This document shows positions 17,530 through 27,550 of a stretch of DNA of 64,000 nt, one piece after another. The notes beneath the pieces are model-generated. The model did not search any database, was not told where the DNA came from, and was given only the letters and a program-made list of their open reading frames with translations. The stretch lies in assembly GCA_963712955.1 (NCBI GenBank), contig CAVQKF010000004.1, positions 124,001 through 188,000 of the forward strand. The letters run 5' to 3'. Origin of the DNA: DATFVJ01 sp963712955 (GTDB taxonomy: Bacteria; Actinomycetota; Actinomycetes; Streptosporangiales; Streptosporangiaceae). Numbering within the stretch: the stretch's first letter is position 1; the number at the start of each line of letters is the position of its first letter. The translations under genes and the position numbers were made by a program.

Positions 17530-19629
17530 AGAATGTCGTCCAGCCGGTCGCGGGGGGGCCGGTTGTGGTGCTCGACGTACCCCGCCCGAGCGCGGGTCCG
17601 ACCGAAGTACTCGTCCGCACCGTTGCGTCGGTAATCTCGCCAGGTACCGAGCGGGCGATCACCGCGCTCGCCCAGTCGAGCCTGCTCGCCAAGGCGCGGG
17701 CCCGGCCGGATCTGGTCCGCCAGGTGGTGCGCAAGGCGCGGATCGAGGGCATCGCCGCCACCGCGCAGGCCGTCAGGGGCCGGCTCGCCGAGGACCTTTC
17801 GCTGGGTTACTCCGCAGCCGGTGTGGTGATCGAGGTCGGCACAGCGGTCACCGGTATCGGGGTCGGCCAGTTGGTGGCGACCGGCGGGGCCGGCAGGGCC
17901 AGCCACGCCGAGTTCCAGGCGGTGCCCGGCCTGCTCTGCGCGGCCGTGCCCGACGGGGTGCCGGCGCAGGACGCCGCGTTCACCACCGTCGCCTCCATCG
18001 CGCTGCACGCCCTGCGGCTCGCCGATGCGGGACCCGGATCGAAGGTCGTGGTGATCGGCCTCGGCCTCATCGGCCAGCTTGCCGCGCGGCTCGCGATGGC
18101 CGCGGGCTGCGACGTAGCCGGTATCGACCCGGCCGAGTACCCGCGCCAGATCGCCGCCGGGTCGCGGCGTCCTCGCCCTGGACGAGTGCGGCAACGAGAC
18201 GACCGATCGGGTGCTCTCCTGGTCACGGGCCCGCGGCGCCGATGCTGTGCTTGTGTGTGCGGCCAGCGGGTCGTCCGACCCGGTGATGCGGGCTCCGGCC
18301 CTGTGCCGTGACCGCGCGGCGCTCGTCGTCGTTGGAGACGTCGGCCTGCAGCTGCGCCGGGCGCCGTTCTACGAGCGGGAGCTCTCACTGCGCTTCGCCC
18401 GCTCGTACGGCCCTGGGCGATATGAGCCGTCGTATGAGGCCTGGGGAGTGGACTATCCAGCGGGGCACGTGCGATGGACCGAGGGCCGCAACTTCGAGGC
18501 GGTGCTCGACCTGCTGGCCGGCGGGCGGCTACAGGTGTCCGATCTCGTCACCCATACGTACGGCATCGGTGACGCCGACGTGGCGTACCGGCTCATCGAG
18601 GAGCGGGCGGAGCCCTACCTCGCGATCCGCCTCAGCTACCCCGAGACCCCAGCGGCCGATGGGCCTGTTCTCGTCCGGTCACGTCCGGCCGCCGTCTCAT
18701 CGCCCGGGGTGGGCTGGGTCGGCGCCGGCGCCTTCTCGACCGGGACGCTGCTTCCGGCCTTCCGCGCCGCCGGTTTCGACCATCTCGTTGCGGTGGCGTC
18801 GGCCAGCGGCCTGTCGGCGCGCCGCGCCGCGGAACGGCATGGGTTCGAGAAGGCGGTCTCCGGTGCGGACGCGGTCATCGACGACCCGGCCGTCGATATC
18901 GTCGTGATCGCCACTCCGCACGACACTCACGAAGACCTGGTGACGCGGGCACTGACCGCAGGACGGCACGTGTGGTGCGAGAAACCCCTCGCCCTGACCA
19001 GCGGCGGGCTGGACAAGATCGAGAGCGCCTGGCTGGCATCGCAGGGTCAGCTCATGGTCGGCTTCAACCGTCGCTGGGCCCCAGCCGTCCAGGCCGCGCG
19101 CCGGGTGCTCGCAGGGGTCGCCTCGCCGAAGCTTCTCGTCTACAGGATCGCCGCAGGCCCGGTGCCCGACGGGCACTGGTACCGCGACAGGCGGCAGGGT
19201 GGCCGGCTGCTCGGCGAGGTGTGCCATTTCGTTGACACGGCGCAGGCGCTGATAGGCGCCGAGATCGCGGAGGCCACCGGTCTTCTCGGCGGCGGGGGGA
19301 TCGGAATGCCTTCGGGCGACGACGTCGTCGTATCGCTGCGTTTTGCGGACGGTTCGCTCGCAACGATCGCCTACGGCAGCGCGATCCCCATGGCGGGCAA
19401 GGAATGGATCGAGGTCGCCGCCGGATCGCATCGGGTGGTAATCGACGATTTCCGCTCGGCCAAGGACGGCCGGTCGCTGTGGAAGGGACGGCAGGACAAG
19501 GGCCATCGCGCACACGCCGCCGCGTTCCGGCGTGCTCTGGCTGGGGGGCCAGCGCTGCCGACCGAGTCCATGCTGCGCACGATGCGCGCGACGATCGGGG
19601 CCGCAGAACTGGGTGGCTGTCGTGATTGA
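17526..19629 (+). pseudogene. Bi-domain oxidoreductase (zinc-type ADH + Gfo/Idh), one frameshift
   Basis: GTG start at 17526 overlapping the previous stop. The first half is a medium-chain (zinc-type) dehydrogenase lacking most zinc ligands: ISPGTERA, LGYSAAGVV, VVVIGLGLIGQLAA. A -1/+1 shift near 18160 moves the frame (after DPAEYPRQIAAG) to RGVLALDECGNETTDRV and then to the end of that domain. The second half, from about 18700, is a Gfo/Idh/MocA domain: GVGWVGAGAFSTGTLLPAF, HVWCEKPLALT with Lys of the EKP motif, and GGRLLGEVCHFVDTAQAL. With one base repaired it would be about 700 aa, the usual size of this fusion in polysaccharide loci, where it probably oxidises or reduces a nucleotide sugar. 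Only this single indel breaks it. Confidence 0.82.
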
Positions 19630-20353
19630 CCAGTCCGCTTCGCACGCTGACCAGGTCAGGCGGCTATTCGATTCGAAGGCTGTGACCTGGCCTGCCCGGT
19701 ACGCCCCGGGCGGACGTCTCGCCGGGCGGCTGACCCGTTTCGCAGCGGTCCTCGGCCAGCACGTGCCGGCTCAAGGCCGCGTGCTGGATCTCGGGTGCGG
19801 CACCGGCGAACTGGCACGGCACATGGCGACCGCTGGGATGCGGGTGACAGGCTGCGACATCGCAGCGGGGATGCTCGGCTGCGCCGCCGCTGCCGATCCC
19901 GGTGGCGCGGTCGCGTGGGTCCAGCTCGACCCGGTGTGGCGGAGGCTGCCGTTCGGGTCAGCCACCTTCGACGCGGTTGTCGCGGCGAGCGTCCTGGAGT
20001 ACGTCACCCAGCCGGAAGCCATCCTGCGCGAGTGCGCCCGCCTGCTGCGTCCGGGCGGGGTCGTGCTCTGCACGGTCCCGGATCCGACCCACCCAGTTCG
20101 CTGGCTGGAATGGCTGGCTGGCACAGCAGCACGGTCGCCGCTGGTCCGCGCCACGGGCAGACGCTGGCCCCGCCTGGACCGGTACCTGAGCTACCTGCAG
20201 ATCTCGCGGCAACGGCGCTGCGCTGGATGGTGGTGCACTGTCGCCGCGCGGGCCGGGCTGCTCACCGTTCCCCGGCCAGCAGACGCGGCGGAGCGTTCGC
20301 CGCTGCGCCTCTTCACTTTCCAGCGACCCGACGGCACCGGGGGAAACCCGTGA
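19622..20353 (+). CDS. Class I SAM-dependent methyltransferase
   Basis: 243 aa from a GTG at 19622 that overlaps the preceding stop; a GTG at 19613 is also possible. SAM motif I is VLDLGCGTGELARHMA (about residues 54-69), motif II VTGCDIAAGML, motif III-like FDAVVAASVLEYV and the post-motif LLRPGGVVLCTVP. This is the Methyltransf_11/UbiE-like fold, small and cytoplasmic. In this context it probably methylates a sugar or the lipid-linked intermediate, but similar proteins act on many substrates. Its stop overlaps the next GTG (GTGA), so the two are translationally coupled. Confidence 0.85.
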   Translation: MIDQSASHADQVRRLFDSKAVTWPARYAPGGRLAGRLTRFAAVLGQHVPAQGRVLDLGCGTGELARHMATAGMRVTGCDIAAGMLGCAAAADPGGAVAWVQLDPVWRRLPFGSATFDAVVAASVLEYVTQPEAILRECARLLRPGGVVLCTVPDPTHPVRWLEWLAGTAARSPLVRATGRRWPRLDRYLSYLQISRQRRCAGWWCTVAARAGLLTVPRPADAAERSPLRLFTFQRPDGTGGNP

Positions 20354-21348
20354 CCGGGACCGTGACCGTGGATATCGCCGGCGCGCAGATGGGGGGAGCT
20401 GCCCGTTATGCGGCCGAGCTACGCAGTTACCTGGCCCGTACCGGACGCACGGACGTGCAGGTGATCGGTGCCGCGCAGCGCTTCGATCCGGCCTGGCTGC
20501 TACGGCGGGAGATAGCCAGGCCGAACGCAGCGCGGCGGGTGGCAGTCAACAACGTGAGCTTCGTCGCCCCCGGTGGTGAACGATGGCAGCTGCTGCGCAA
20601 TGCCCTGCACTTCCTGACCGATACCGAGGCGGCTCACCTCGACCCTTCACTGCGCGCGTCCGTGCGGCGTGAGGCGGCCCTGGTGCGGCTCAGCACACGG
20701 CGAGCAGATGTGCTTGTCGTGCCCTGCACAGCCATGGCCGAGCGCGTTACCCGGGTGCTGCCGGGTGTTCGAAGCCGGATCGTAGTTCGCCCGCACCCAG
20801 TCTCGGCCGACTCGGTCCCGCGACTGCCCCGTGATCCGGCCATTCTGTGCCCAGTGCTGTTCGCGCCCTACAAGCGGATGGACGAACGGCTCGCTGAGCT
20901 GCTCGGTGCCGTAGAAGAGTCCGGGGATCCGTCGACGCGGGTTCGCGTGACCGCGGGCCCCGCGGATGTGACTTCGTCTCTTGCATCCGATCCGAGGATC
21001 GAGTTCGTGGGGCGGGTCAATCAGCACGAGCTGCGCCAGGTGTGGGCTCGCAGCCGCGCGATCTACTTTCCCACCGGCCTGGAGTCGTTCGGGTACCCGC
21101 TCGCGGAAGCCAGGGTCAGCGGCCAGCCAGTCATCGCGCGCGACACAGCGCAGAACAGGGAGATCGCCGGCCCCGCCCTGTGCGGCTTCACTCCCGGTGA
21201 TCCGGATTCGCTGCGTCGCGCGATCGTGCTCGCCCTGACACAGGACGTGACGCCCGATCCCTCCCCGTTCGACCCTGACGCCTATTTCAACTGGATGCTG
21301 GGGGCCCACAATGACCAAGCTCGGTCTACGGCCTTACGGCATTGGTGA
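20350..21348 (+). CDS. Glycosyltransferase (GT4-like)
   Basis: 332 aa from a GTG at 20350. The N-terminal acceptor domain begins VTVDIAGAQMGGAARYAAEL, like many GT4 enzymes that bind a phosphate-containing acceptor. The C-terminal half has PVLFAPYKRMDERLAELL, a donor domain with FVGRVNQHELRQVWARSRAI and the signature FPTGLESFGYPLAEA containing the GT4 E(x7)E pair. Cytoplasmic. The donor and linkage are not readable. It overlaps the following GT2 gene by 38 bases. Confidence 0.82.
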   Translation: MTGTVTVDIAGAQMGGAARYAAELRSYLARTGRTDVQVIGAAQRFDPAWLLRREIARPNAARRVAVNNVSFVAPGGERWQLLRNALHFLTDTEAAHLDPSLRASVRREAALVRLSTRRADVLVVPCTAMAERVTRVLPGVRSRIVVRPHPVSADSVPRLPRDPAILCPVLFAPYKRMDERLAELLGAVEESGDPSTRVRVTAGPADVTSSLASDPRIEFVGRVNQHELRQVWARSRAIYFPTGLESFGYPLAEARVSGQPVIARDTAQNREIAGPALCGFTPGDPDSLRRAIVLALTQDVTPDPSPFDPDAYFNWMLGAHNDQARSTALRHW

Positions 21349-22200
21349 CGGTCCTGCCCCTGGAAGCGTCAAGGTGAGCGTCGTGGTCCTCACCCGTGAC
21401 GAGGAAGTGAACATCCGCCGGTGCCTGGCCTCTGTCGCGTGGGCAGATCAGGTGGTGGTGGTGGACTCCGGGTCGACCGACGACACCGTGAAGATTGCGC
21501 GTGCCCTCGGGGCGGACGTGGCCGAGGAGCCTTGGCTCGGCTTCTCCGCCCAGCGCGAGCTCGCGCTACGGCTCCCGCTTATCCGGCATGACTGGGTCTA
21601 CTTCGTCGACGCCGACGAGTGGGTCTCCCCGCAGCTTGCAAGTGAGATCGCCGCACGGCTGCGGGCGCCGGGATGCGCCGCTTTCACCCACCGCCTCCGG
21701 CTCGTCTTCCAGGGCACCTGGATCCGGCACTGTGGCTGGTACCGGGTTCGTGGGTCGTGCGGCTGGTCGACCGGCGGTACACGAAGTTCGATGGGAGCCT
21801 GGTCGGCGAGCGCGCCTGTGTTGACGGGCCGGTCCAGCGCCTGCTCCACGACATTGTCGACGAGGACCGCAAGGGCCTCGCAGCGTGGTTGCACAAGCAC
21901 GTGCGTTATGCCCAGCTGGAGGCGCAGCGTCGCGGTCCGCCTGCCCCGCTCTCGCAGCGGTTGCGCTCGCTAAGATCCCGTGGCGACACCAGGCCGCTGA
22001 CCCGGGCGGTACTGAAGGACGTGGTCTTTCCGTCCGTGCCAGCCAAGCCCGTCGCGCTGTTCGCGTACATGTACCTCGTGCGGCTCGGCCTGCTCGATAG
22101 ACGGGCCGGGCTGCGTTTCTGCTTCTACCACGCCTGGTACGAGGCCAGCGTGAGCGCGCTGCAAGCCGACACAACGCAGCCAGGAGGAGAGGTCATTTGA
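21311..22200 (+). pseudogene. Glycosyltransferase family 2 with one frameshift
   Basis: ATG at 21311; a GTG at 21374 immediately before VSVVVLTRDEEVNI is also plausible. The first part is a clean GT2 domain: DQVVVVDSGSTDDTVKIA and the DxD-containing VDADEWVSPQL. The frame breaks near 21740 after RHCGWYR; the continuation GSWVVRLVDRRYTKF lies one frame over and runs to the stop at 22200. This C-terminal part contains helices typical of the WaaE/KdtX-like subfamily (AAWLHKHVRYAQLEA). One inserted or deleted base explains it. Full length would be about 295 aa. The end overlaps the next ATG (TGATG). Confidence 0.8.
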
Positions 22201-23039
22201 TGAATTCACGTGTGGCCCGCCGAGCGATTGGCGACGTCCGGTCCGTTTGCAGGAGCACATCCCCCGCGACAGCGACACGGTGGGTTACTTCCCTCGTTGC
22301 GCACCTGCCCGAATGCACCAGAGCCCGTTCCCTGAGCCCTGCGGACCAGGCTTGGGCGCGAGCGGGTGCGTCCTTCCGGACCCCGAGTGGAGCAGTTGTG
22401 TCACTGCCGGCCGCCTACACCTCAGGTGCCCGTGAGATGTACTGCAGGAACGTTTACTTGCGTACCGGTGTGACCATGCCGACCAAGGGCTGGGTCGTTG
22501 ATCTCGGCGCCAATCGCGGGCTGTTCTCTGTCTGGGCTGCGGTAAACGGCGCTCAAGCCATCGCTGTTGAGGCTCAGCAGGGCTTCGCCCAGCTAATCCG
22601 AGCGCTGGCCGAGCACAATGGCGTCGGGGAGCACGTGCACGTCGAGGTCGCGCTAGCCAGCGGCGTCACAGCATCGGGGGCCAATGTCGGCGTCGTGGCC
22701 GACGATCAGCGGTGGTCGATGACCTCGCACGGCGCACCGACGCGACCTGCCGATGTGTCCGTGCCCCAGCTCATGTCCGCGTACGGGATTGATCGGATCG
22801 GGCTGCTGAAGATGGACATCGAAGGCGGAGAGTATGCGGTGCTCGCAGCTGACGAAGATCTCGGCTGGCTCCAACATGTCGACCAGCTCGTGCTGGAGGT
22901 CCATCGCGACTTTGGCGACGCGATCGCCCTGGTCGGCCGGCTTCGATCCCAGGGCTTCGCCATCGACCTGCGTGACAACAACGGTGGCCGTGTGGCTGCC
23001 ACCTCCGACCATCTCGACTACGCCTGTTGTCAGCGATGA
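22200..23039 (+). CDS. FkbM family methyltransferase
   Basis: 279 aa from the ATG at 22200, preceded by GGAGGAGAGG. SAM motif I is WVVDLGANRGLFSVWAA (about residues 100-116), followed by AIAVEAQQGFAQL. The FkbM C-terminal motif is IGLLKMDIEGGEYAVL, with LVLEVHRDF. The first ~65 residues are Arg/Ser-rich and not conserved. FkbM enzymes O-methylate sugars or polyketides. The family is expanded in this locus, which points to a methylated polymer. Its stop overlaps the next start (ATGA). Confidence 0.85.
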   Translation: MNSRVARRAIGDVRSVCRSTSPATATRWVTSLVAHLPECTRARSLSPADQAWARAGASFRTPSGAVVSLPAAYTSGAREMYCRNVYLRTGVTMPTKGWVVDLGANRGLFSVWAAVNGAQAIAVEAQQGFAQLIRALAEHNGVGEHVHVEVALASGVTASGANVGVVADDQRWSMTSHGAPTRPADVSVPQLMSAYGIDRIGLLKMDIEGGEYAVLAADEDLGWLQHVDQLVLEVHRDFGDAIALVGRLRSQGFAIDLRDNNGGRVAATSDHLDYACCQR

Positions 23040-23836
23040 CCAGCCGCCGCAGCCGACACGTGCCGCGCGGCGAACTGGTCACCGCGTCTGCGCTCAAACT
23101 CCGGATATCGAAGATCGTGGCAAGTGACGGGGCGGGACGCTTGATCGGGGCGGTCACCAGAAACCGGGTACGCCACCAAGGGCTTCCGTTCGACGTGCGT
23201 AGCAACGATTTCTCACCGCGCGTGCGGGCGCAGATGTTCTGGGGAGCATACGAAGGCGCCGAGACCCGGATGATCCGCTGCTTCCTTCGTGGCAGTACCA
23301 CCGTCGTGGAGCTGGGCAGCAGCCTCGGGGTCACGACGGCCCATATCGCGTCGGCAATGGCACCCGGGGGTCACCTGATCTGTGTTGAGGCCAACCCCCA
23401 CCTTGTACCGGGACTTCGCGAGAGGATCCTGCCACGCGCCGCCTCACTGAACGTCGACGTGGTTCATGCAGCGGTCACCAACCGATGCGGACTGACGGTC
23501 CTCACGCTCGCGTCAGAGACCGTCGGTTCACGCCTGGGCAACCCACGGTTGCACGAGTCCACCGCGCAGGTGCCAGCGGTGACCCTCCGGGAACTCTTGC
23601 GCACAACAGGTGTGGAGGAGTTTGACTTGGTCTCGGACATTGAAGGGGCCGAAGTGGCCTTCCTGCTTGAGGACCCTGACTCACTGAGCGGTTGCAGGCA
23701 CGCGGTCATGGAGTTGCACGACACAATCCGCAACGGCCGCAAGGTCTCGGTCTTCGATCTCATCGACGCGGCGGTCGGAGCTGGCTTCCAGATCGTCAGG
23801 CGTCATGGACCGGTGGTCGCCCTCACCCGTTCCTGA
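23036..23836 (+). CDS. FkbM-like methyltransferase
   Basis: 266 aa from the ATG at 23036, coupled to the preceding gene. It has TTVVELGSSLGVTTAHIASA as a variant motif I, in which ELGSSLG replaces the usual DxGAxxG. LICVEANPHLVPGLRERI is motif II, and the FkbM motif is FDLVSDIEGAEVAFLL. It is therefore a divergent member; S-adenosylmethionine binding is likely but not certain. The last 34 bases overlap the convergent glycosyltransferase at 23803. It ends the rightward operon that starts at 12652. Confidence 0.78.
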   Translation: MTSRRSRHVPRGELVTASALKLRISKIVASDGAGRLIGAVTRNRVRHQGLPFDVRSNDFSPRVRAQMFWGAYEGAETRMIRCFLRGSTTVVELGSSLGVTTAHIASAMAPGGHLICVEANPHLVPGLRERILPRAASLNVDVVHAAVTNRCGLTVLTLASETVGSRLGNPRLHESTAQVPAVTLRELLRTTGVEEFDLVSDIEGAEVAFLLEDPDSLSGCRHAVMELHDTIRNGRKVSVFDLIDAAVGAGFQIVRRHGPVVALTRS

Positions 23837-24999
23837 CGCCCAGCATCCTGCTTGTACAGGCACAGGCTGGCTGCTGACGCGATCGAGCGCGCGAACGCGT
23901 CCGGCCCGAAGCATGCCGCGCGCTGCGCTCCGTAGTTGCGGATCCTTGCCAGGAGAACCGGATCGTTGAGCAGCCGACCCAACTGCACGGCGAGCGCCGT
24001 GGGATCACCGGACCGGTACACCAGCCCGGTGGCCCCGTCCTCGACCAGATCGCCCGGTCCCCATACCGCCGTTGCGTCGCTCACGACGATGGCCGCCCCG
24101 GCGGCCATCGCCTCGATCGTGATGAGGGTCCGCATGTCCAGCCGGGACGGCACCACCACGACATCGAAGCTCGCCAGCAACTTCGGCATCTCAGTAGTGT
24201 TGGCGAAGCCCCGGAATGTGACCCGGTCGTCGATGCCGAGTTTGGCAGCCAGTTCGCGCAACTCGGGCATGAGCGGCCCGTCACCGACCACGGTGACCGT
24301 CCAATCACGTGTGCGGGGCAGCAAGGCGGATGCCCTGAGCAACTCGTCGGCACCTTTCCGGGCAACCAGCTTGCCCGCGAATCCGATCCGCAGCCCGGAG
24401 TCACCGTTGTGGGCGGAGCCGGGATCAGCGGTGCGGGACTGCCCGAAGAACTCAGTGTCCGCGGGGCAGACTCCCGGCCAGATCCGGCGCGGACTCATCC
24501 CGTGCAGGATGTAGAACTCACGGTTGAAAGTCCCGGTCGATATGGCGCCGGTACACACGCGCATCATCATGCGGAGCGCCAGTGCCCTGAGCACGCGGTG
24601 CCGCCCCCCGGTGGAGTGCTGCCACGTGCTGTCTCCGTAGAGCAAGATCGGCGTCCGGGTCAGCAGGCAGTAGATGAGGGAGACCCGCGCGACAGGCGAC
24701 GCCCATCCGTAGCAGACAAGTACCTGGGGCCGTCCCGCACGTAGCTGACCCAAGAACCAGCGAACCCGGCCGACCAGGGACCTGCCGGATTCGGGTGACG
24801 TCCGCGCGTAACCGTCAAGGAGATCAACGTCCCAGGACACTGAGCGGCCAAAGCCCGCATCCTGCACAAGCTCTGCAACCGACCAATAGTAGACGTGCAA
24901 CTGCACGCCAGGCTCGCCGGAAAGAAGCTGGAGCGCCCGGGTGAATTGCTGCGCCGGATGATCCATGACAAGCGCGACGCGGATGGGTTCTTTCTTCAT
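23803..24999 (-). CDS. Glycosyltransferase family 4
   Basis: 398 aa from the ATG at 24999 (MKKEPIRVALVMDHP), which overlaps the stop of the upstream gene (ATGA). The donor domain carries GFAGKLVARKGADELLRA, VVGDGPLMPELREL and VVVPSRLDMRTLITIEAMAAG, where the usual E of the PSxxE motif is replaced by a short variant. This is the last gene of a leftward operon of five overlapping genes (28530 to 23803). It should add one sugar of the repeat unit at the inner membrane face. Sugar specificity is unknown. Confidence 0.87.
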   Translation of the reverse strand: MKKEPIRVALVMDHPAQQFTRALQLLSGEPGVQLHVYYWSVAELVQDAGFGRSVSWDVDLLDGYARTSPESGRSLVGRVRWFLGQLRAGRPQVLVCYGWASPVARVSLIYCLLTRTPILLYGDSTWQHSTGGRHRVLRALALRMMMRVCTGAISTGTFNREFYILHGMSPRRIWPGVCPADTEFFGQSRTADPGSAHNGDSGLRIGFAGKLVARKGADELLRASALLPRTRDWTVTVVGDGPLMPELRELAAKLGIDDRVTFRGFANTTEMPKLLASFDVVVVPSRLDMRTLITIEAMAAGAAIVVSDATAVWGPGDLVEDGATGLVYRSGDPTALAVQLGRLLNDPVLLARIRNYGAQRAACFGPDAFARSIASAASLCLYKQDAGRQERVRATTGP

Positions 25000-26048
25000 A
25001 GCAGCCTCGATACCACAAGCGCCGCGTAGCGCGCTGGAGCGAAACATTCGCGAGCCCATCCAGCAGCCTGCTTACCCATCTGCGCGAGTCGAGCCGGATC
25101 CTCAAGCAGATCGTTGAGGAGCCTGGTCAGCGCCGCGATCGTCTCGTCCGTCGGGGCGACACCTGTGACACCCTCGATATACGCGTCCCGCGACCCGCCA
25201 TATGCGGGCCCGACCACGGGTGTCCCAGCGACTTGCGCTTCGAGCAGTACCAGGCCGAAGCCCTCGCCGGAAGGACGACGGCCACGCCTGGTACGGGTCG
25301 CCAGGACAAAGAGGTCTGCTGCGGCGAGTTGACGGGCAAGTTCGCGGTCAGTAAGTCCTGGCATGAGCGTGCAGCGGGGACGCTCGCTTACCAGCCCTTG
25401 CAGCTCAGTTGGCGGCTCACCGCTCCCGCACACCGTCAGGCGCACGTCGGACCGGCCGAGGGCCGCGATGGCGTCCAGCAGTTGGGGCAGCCCCTTGTCC
25501 CGCCACTCAGCGAGCCGGAACGCGGTGACGAGGTGAAGTCCCGTCTCCGGCGCCTGGGTCTGAGTGGATGCGTCGACCAGCGCCTGAAACCACTCTCGCG
25601 ACAGCCCCGGTGGAAGGATGGTCGCCGTGCGGATATCGGAGAGCACGCCGGCCGTGAAGCCGCTCACGGCGACGACTCGGACGCGCGATCTGCGCATCAT
25701 GTACCTTTCGACCATGGAGCGGACCCGAACCTCCGCAGCCCACACATCGATGCCATGACACACGAGCGAGATACCGCAGCAGGGGCGTTCGGTGGCGAGC
25801 AGTAGCGACGCCACTGGCAGCAGGGCCCGGTGCGCGACGACCAGGCGGGTCGGCGCCTCGCTCGTCCGCAATTGCCTGCGGGCCTGGGCCAGCATGTGGG
25901 CGTGCGCGGCCGGGCCTGACCCGTGGAGGTCAATCCGGCGGTAGTCGACGCCCTGGTCAGCGAGCGCATACTCCAGCGTCTCCACGTAGCGCTCGACGCC
26001 GCCGCCGAGCCCACGGGATGGGGTCAGCAGGAGCGCCTGGCCGCTCAC
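24996..26048 (-). CDS. Glycosyltransferase family 4
   Basis: 350 aa from a GTG at 26048 overlapping the stop of the polymerase-like gene (GTGA). It starts LLLTPSRGLGGGVERYVETL, the glycine-rich acceptor-side loop of GT4. The donor site includes FRLAEWRDKGLPQLLDAI, TVCGSGEPPTEL and the signature GEGFGLVLLEAQVAGTPVVG with both glutamates of the E(x7)E motif. Full length, cytoplasmic. Located between the polymerase and another GT4 in a tightly coupled operon. Confidence 0.88.
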   Translation of the reverse strand: MSGQALLLTPSRGLGGGVERYVETLEYALADQGVDYRRIDLHGSGPAAHAHMLAQARRQLRTSEAPTRLVVAHRALLPVASLLLATERPCCGISLVCHGIDVWAAEVRVRSMVERYMMRRSRVRVVAVSGFTAGVLSDIRTATILPPGLSREWFQALVDASTQTQAPETGLHLVTAFRLAEWRDKGLPQLLDAIAALGRSDVRLTVCGSGEPPTELQGLVSERPRCTLMPGLTDRELARQLAAADLFVLATRTRRGRRPSGEGFGLVLLEAQVAGTPVVGPAYGGSRDAYIEGVTGVAPTDETIAALTRLLNDLLEDPARLAQMGKQAAGWARECFAPARYAALVVSRLL

Positions 26049-27550
26049 GTGGCGCGCCTCGGGCGGAACGTGAGGGACACGGCGACGAGCCAGATGAGCA
26101 CCGTCTCCGGGATGCCGGCCAGGAACGTGACCCAGTCCTGCTCACCAAGCACCAGGCTGGGGAACAGAAGCAGCACGAGGAAGATCGCATGCGGATTCGC
26201 ACGTATGTCGAGGATGTCGTCGAGCAGCCGGGCGGCGCAGCCGAGCATGAACATGCCGGCGGCCACGGGTATCCAGCCGCCATGCCGGTAGAGGTCGGCA
26301 ACTGGCGTGACGGCCGACGACGTGTACAGCGTGGCGGGCAGCCCATAGTAGGCCACGCTGATCTGGTAACCGGTCGCCATGATTGGTTTTCCTGGCCAGA
26401 TAGCACGCGGCACGATTCCGAGGGTGGGCGCCTCGATGAGCTGAGCGGGGCTGAGGAAGCCGATCTGCGCCGGTGTCCGCTGAAGAATGATCGCTGGGCT
26501 GTCGATCTCCCTGATGCGCTGCAGCAGGTAGCCGATGGCGCCGGGCAGAGCGATGAACACGTTGCCGTTGGTCATTGTCTGCCTGAGGATCCCTGGGGCC
26601 GCCTCGACCGCCTTCGCCGGCGTCAGGGTGGCCGGTCCACCGCGGTCGGCGTACCTGTACGCCGCTGTGAACGGGATGACGACCACCAGGAAAGCGAGGG
26701 TGGTAACGACCAGTCCTGCGATCGGCAATCGATGGCGTACGGCGCTGTACGGGATGACGACGGCGAGCGCGGCAATAACGAAGTTCTCCTTATTTCCCGC
26801 GGCCGCACCGGCAGCGAGCTCAGCGAGGAAGAGTGCCGTAAGGGTGGCTCGCGCGCCGGGCAATCGTTCACGGAAAACCTGCACGCCCGCGGCGGCGACC
26901 GCGAGCGGCGCGCAGAGGCTGAGAACGCTCAGGACCTGCCCGTAGGCGGTTGCGATGCTCACCGCCGACGCGGCGTCGCCAACGTAGCCGAATCTCCCGG
27001 TCGTGGCCACGCTGGTGATCCGTGCGAGAGAGCCAATGAGGTAGAGGATCCACGGTGCGGCAGGGCTGCGCACTTCGGCAGTGAACCGTCGGCTCGGCGC
27101 TCGCAGCCCGCGAGCCGCGAAGCCCAGTGCTGGACGTCCAGGGCCAGCCACGTAACCGAGTACCCACAGGGTCATCCCGACAGCGACCAGCCAAAGTGCC
27201 CGCAGCACGCTTGAGAGGGCGATCTGAGCCGCTATCCCGGTCTGTGGCTGGCTGAACGTCAGGGTGGCGAGCCCGAAGCTAGCTCCACACCACAGGAGGG
27301 TCCACGGCCCGAACTGCCAGCGCGCGAGGCCGAGACCGGCCCCCTGCGGTGCGCCGGCCAGGCACATGAGCCCGGCGGCGTAGGCAGCCAGGGCCAGGCC
27401 GCCCAAGGCGACAGCCCGCGTCGGCCGGTCCGACGCGGCCAGCGTTTCGCCGAGCAGAATGACGGCGCCTGTCAGCAGAACACACCCGACGACCACCGAT
27501 CGCGGCACGGTCAGCGTGCCAGGCCGCGTATCAGCACCCGTCGCGGTCAC
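26045..27550 (-). CDS. wzy: Polytopic membrane protein, probable polysaccharide polymerase (Wzy-like)
   Basis: 501 aa with about 11-12 hydrophobic segments spread over its whole length and a long extracytoplasmic region near residues 300-400 (RQTMTNGNVFIALPGAI, PRAIWPGKPIMATGY). Wzy and O-antigen polymerases have little sequence identity; the topology, the IWPGKP-type loop seen in O-antigen-polymerase-like actinobacterial proteins, and the position among glycosyltransferases support the call. It would join lipid-linked repeat units on the outer face of the membrane. Start GTG at 27550 overlaps the stop of the upstream gene (GTGA). Confidence 0.68.
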   Translation of the reverse strand: MTATGADTRPGTLTVPRSVVVGCVLLTGAVILLGETLAASDRPTRAVALGGLALAAYAAGLMCLAGAPQGAGLGLARWQFGPWTLLWCGASFGLATLTFSQPQTGIAAQIALSSVLRALWLVAVGMTLWVLGYVAGPGRPALGFAARGLRAPSRRFTAEVRSPAAPWILYLIGSLARITSVATTGRFGYVGDAASAVSIATAYGQVLSVLSLCAPLAVAAAGVQVFRERLPGARATLTALFLAELAAGAAAGNKENFVIAALAVVIPYSAVRHRLPIAGLVVTTLAFLVVVIPFTAAYRYADRGGPATLTPAKAVEAAPGILRQTMTNGNVFIALPGAIGYLLQRIREIDSPAIILQRTPAQIGFLSPAQLIEAPTLGIVPRAIWPGKPIMATGYQISVAYYGLPATLYTSSAVTPVADLYRHGGWIPVAAGMFMLGCAARLLDDILDIRANPHAIFLVLLLFPSLVLGEQDWVTFLAGIPETVLIWLVAVSLTFRPRRAT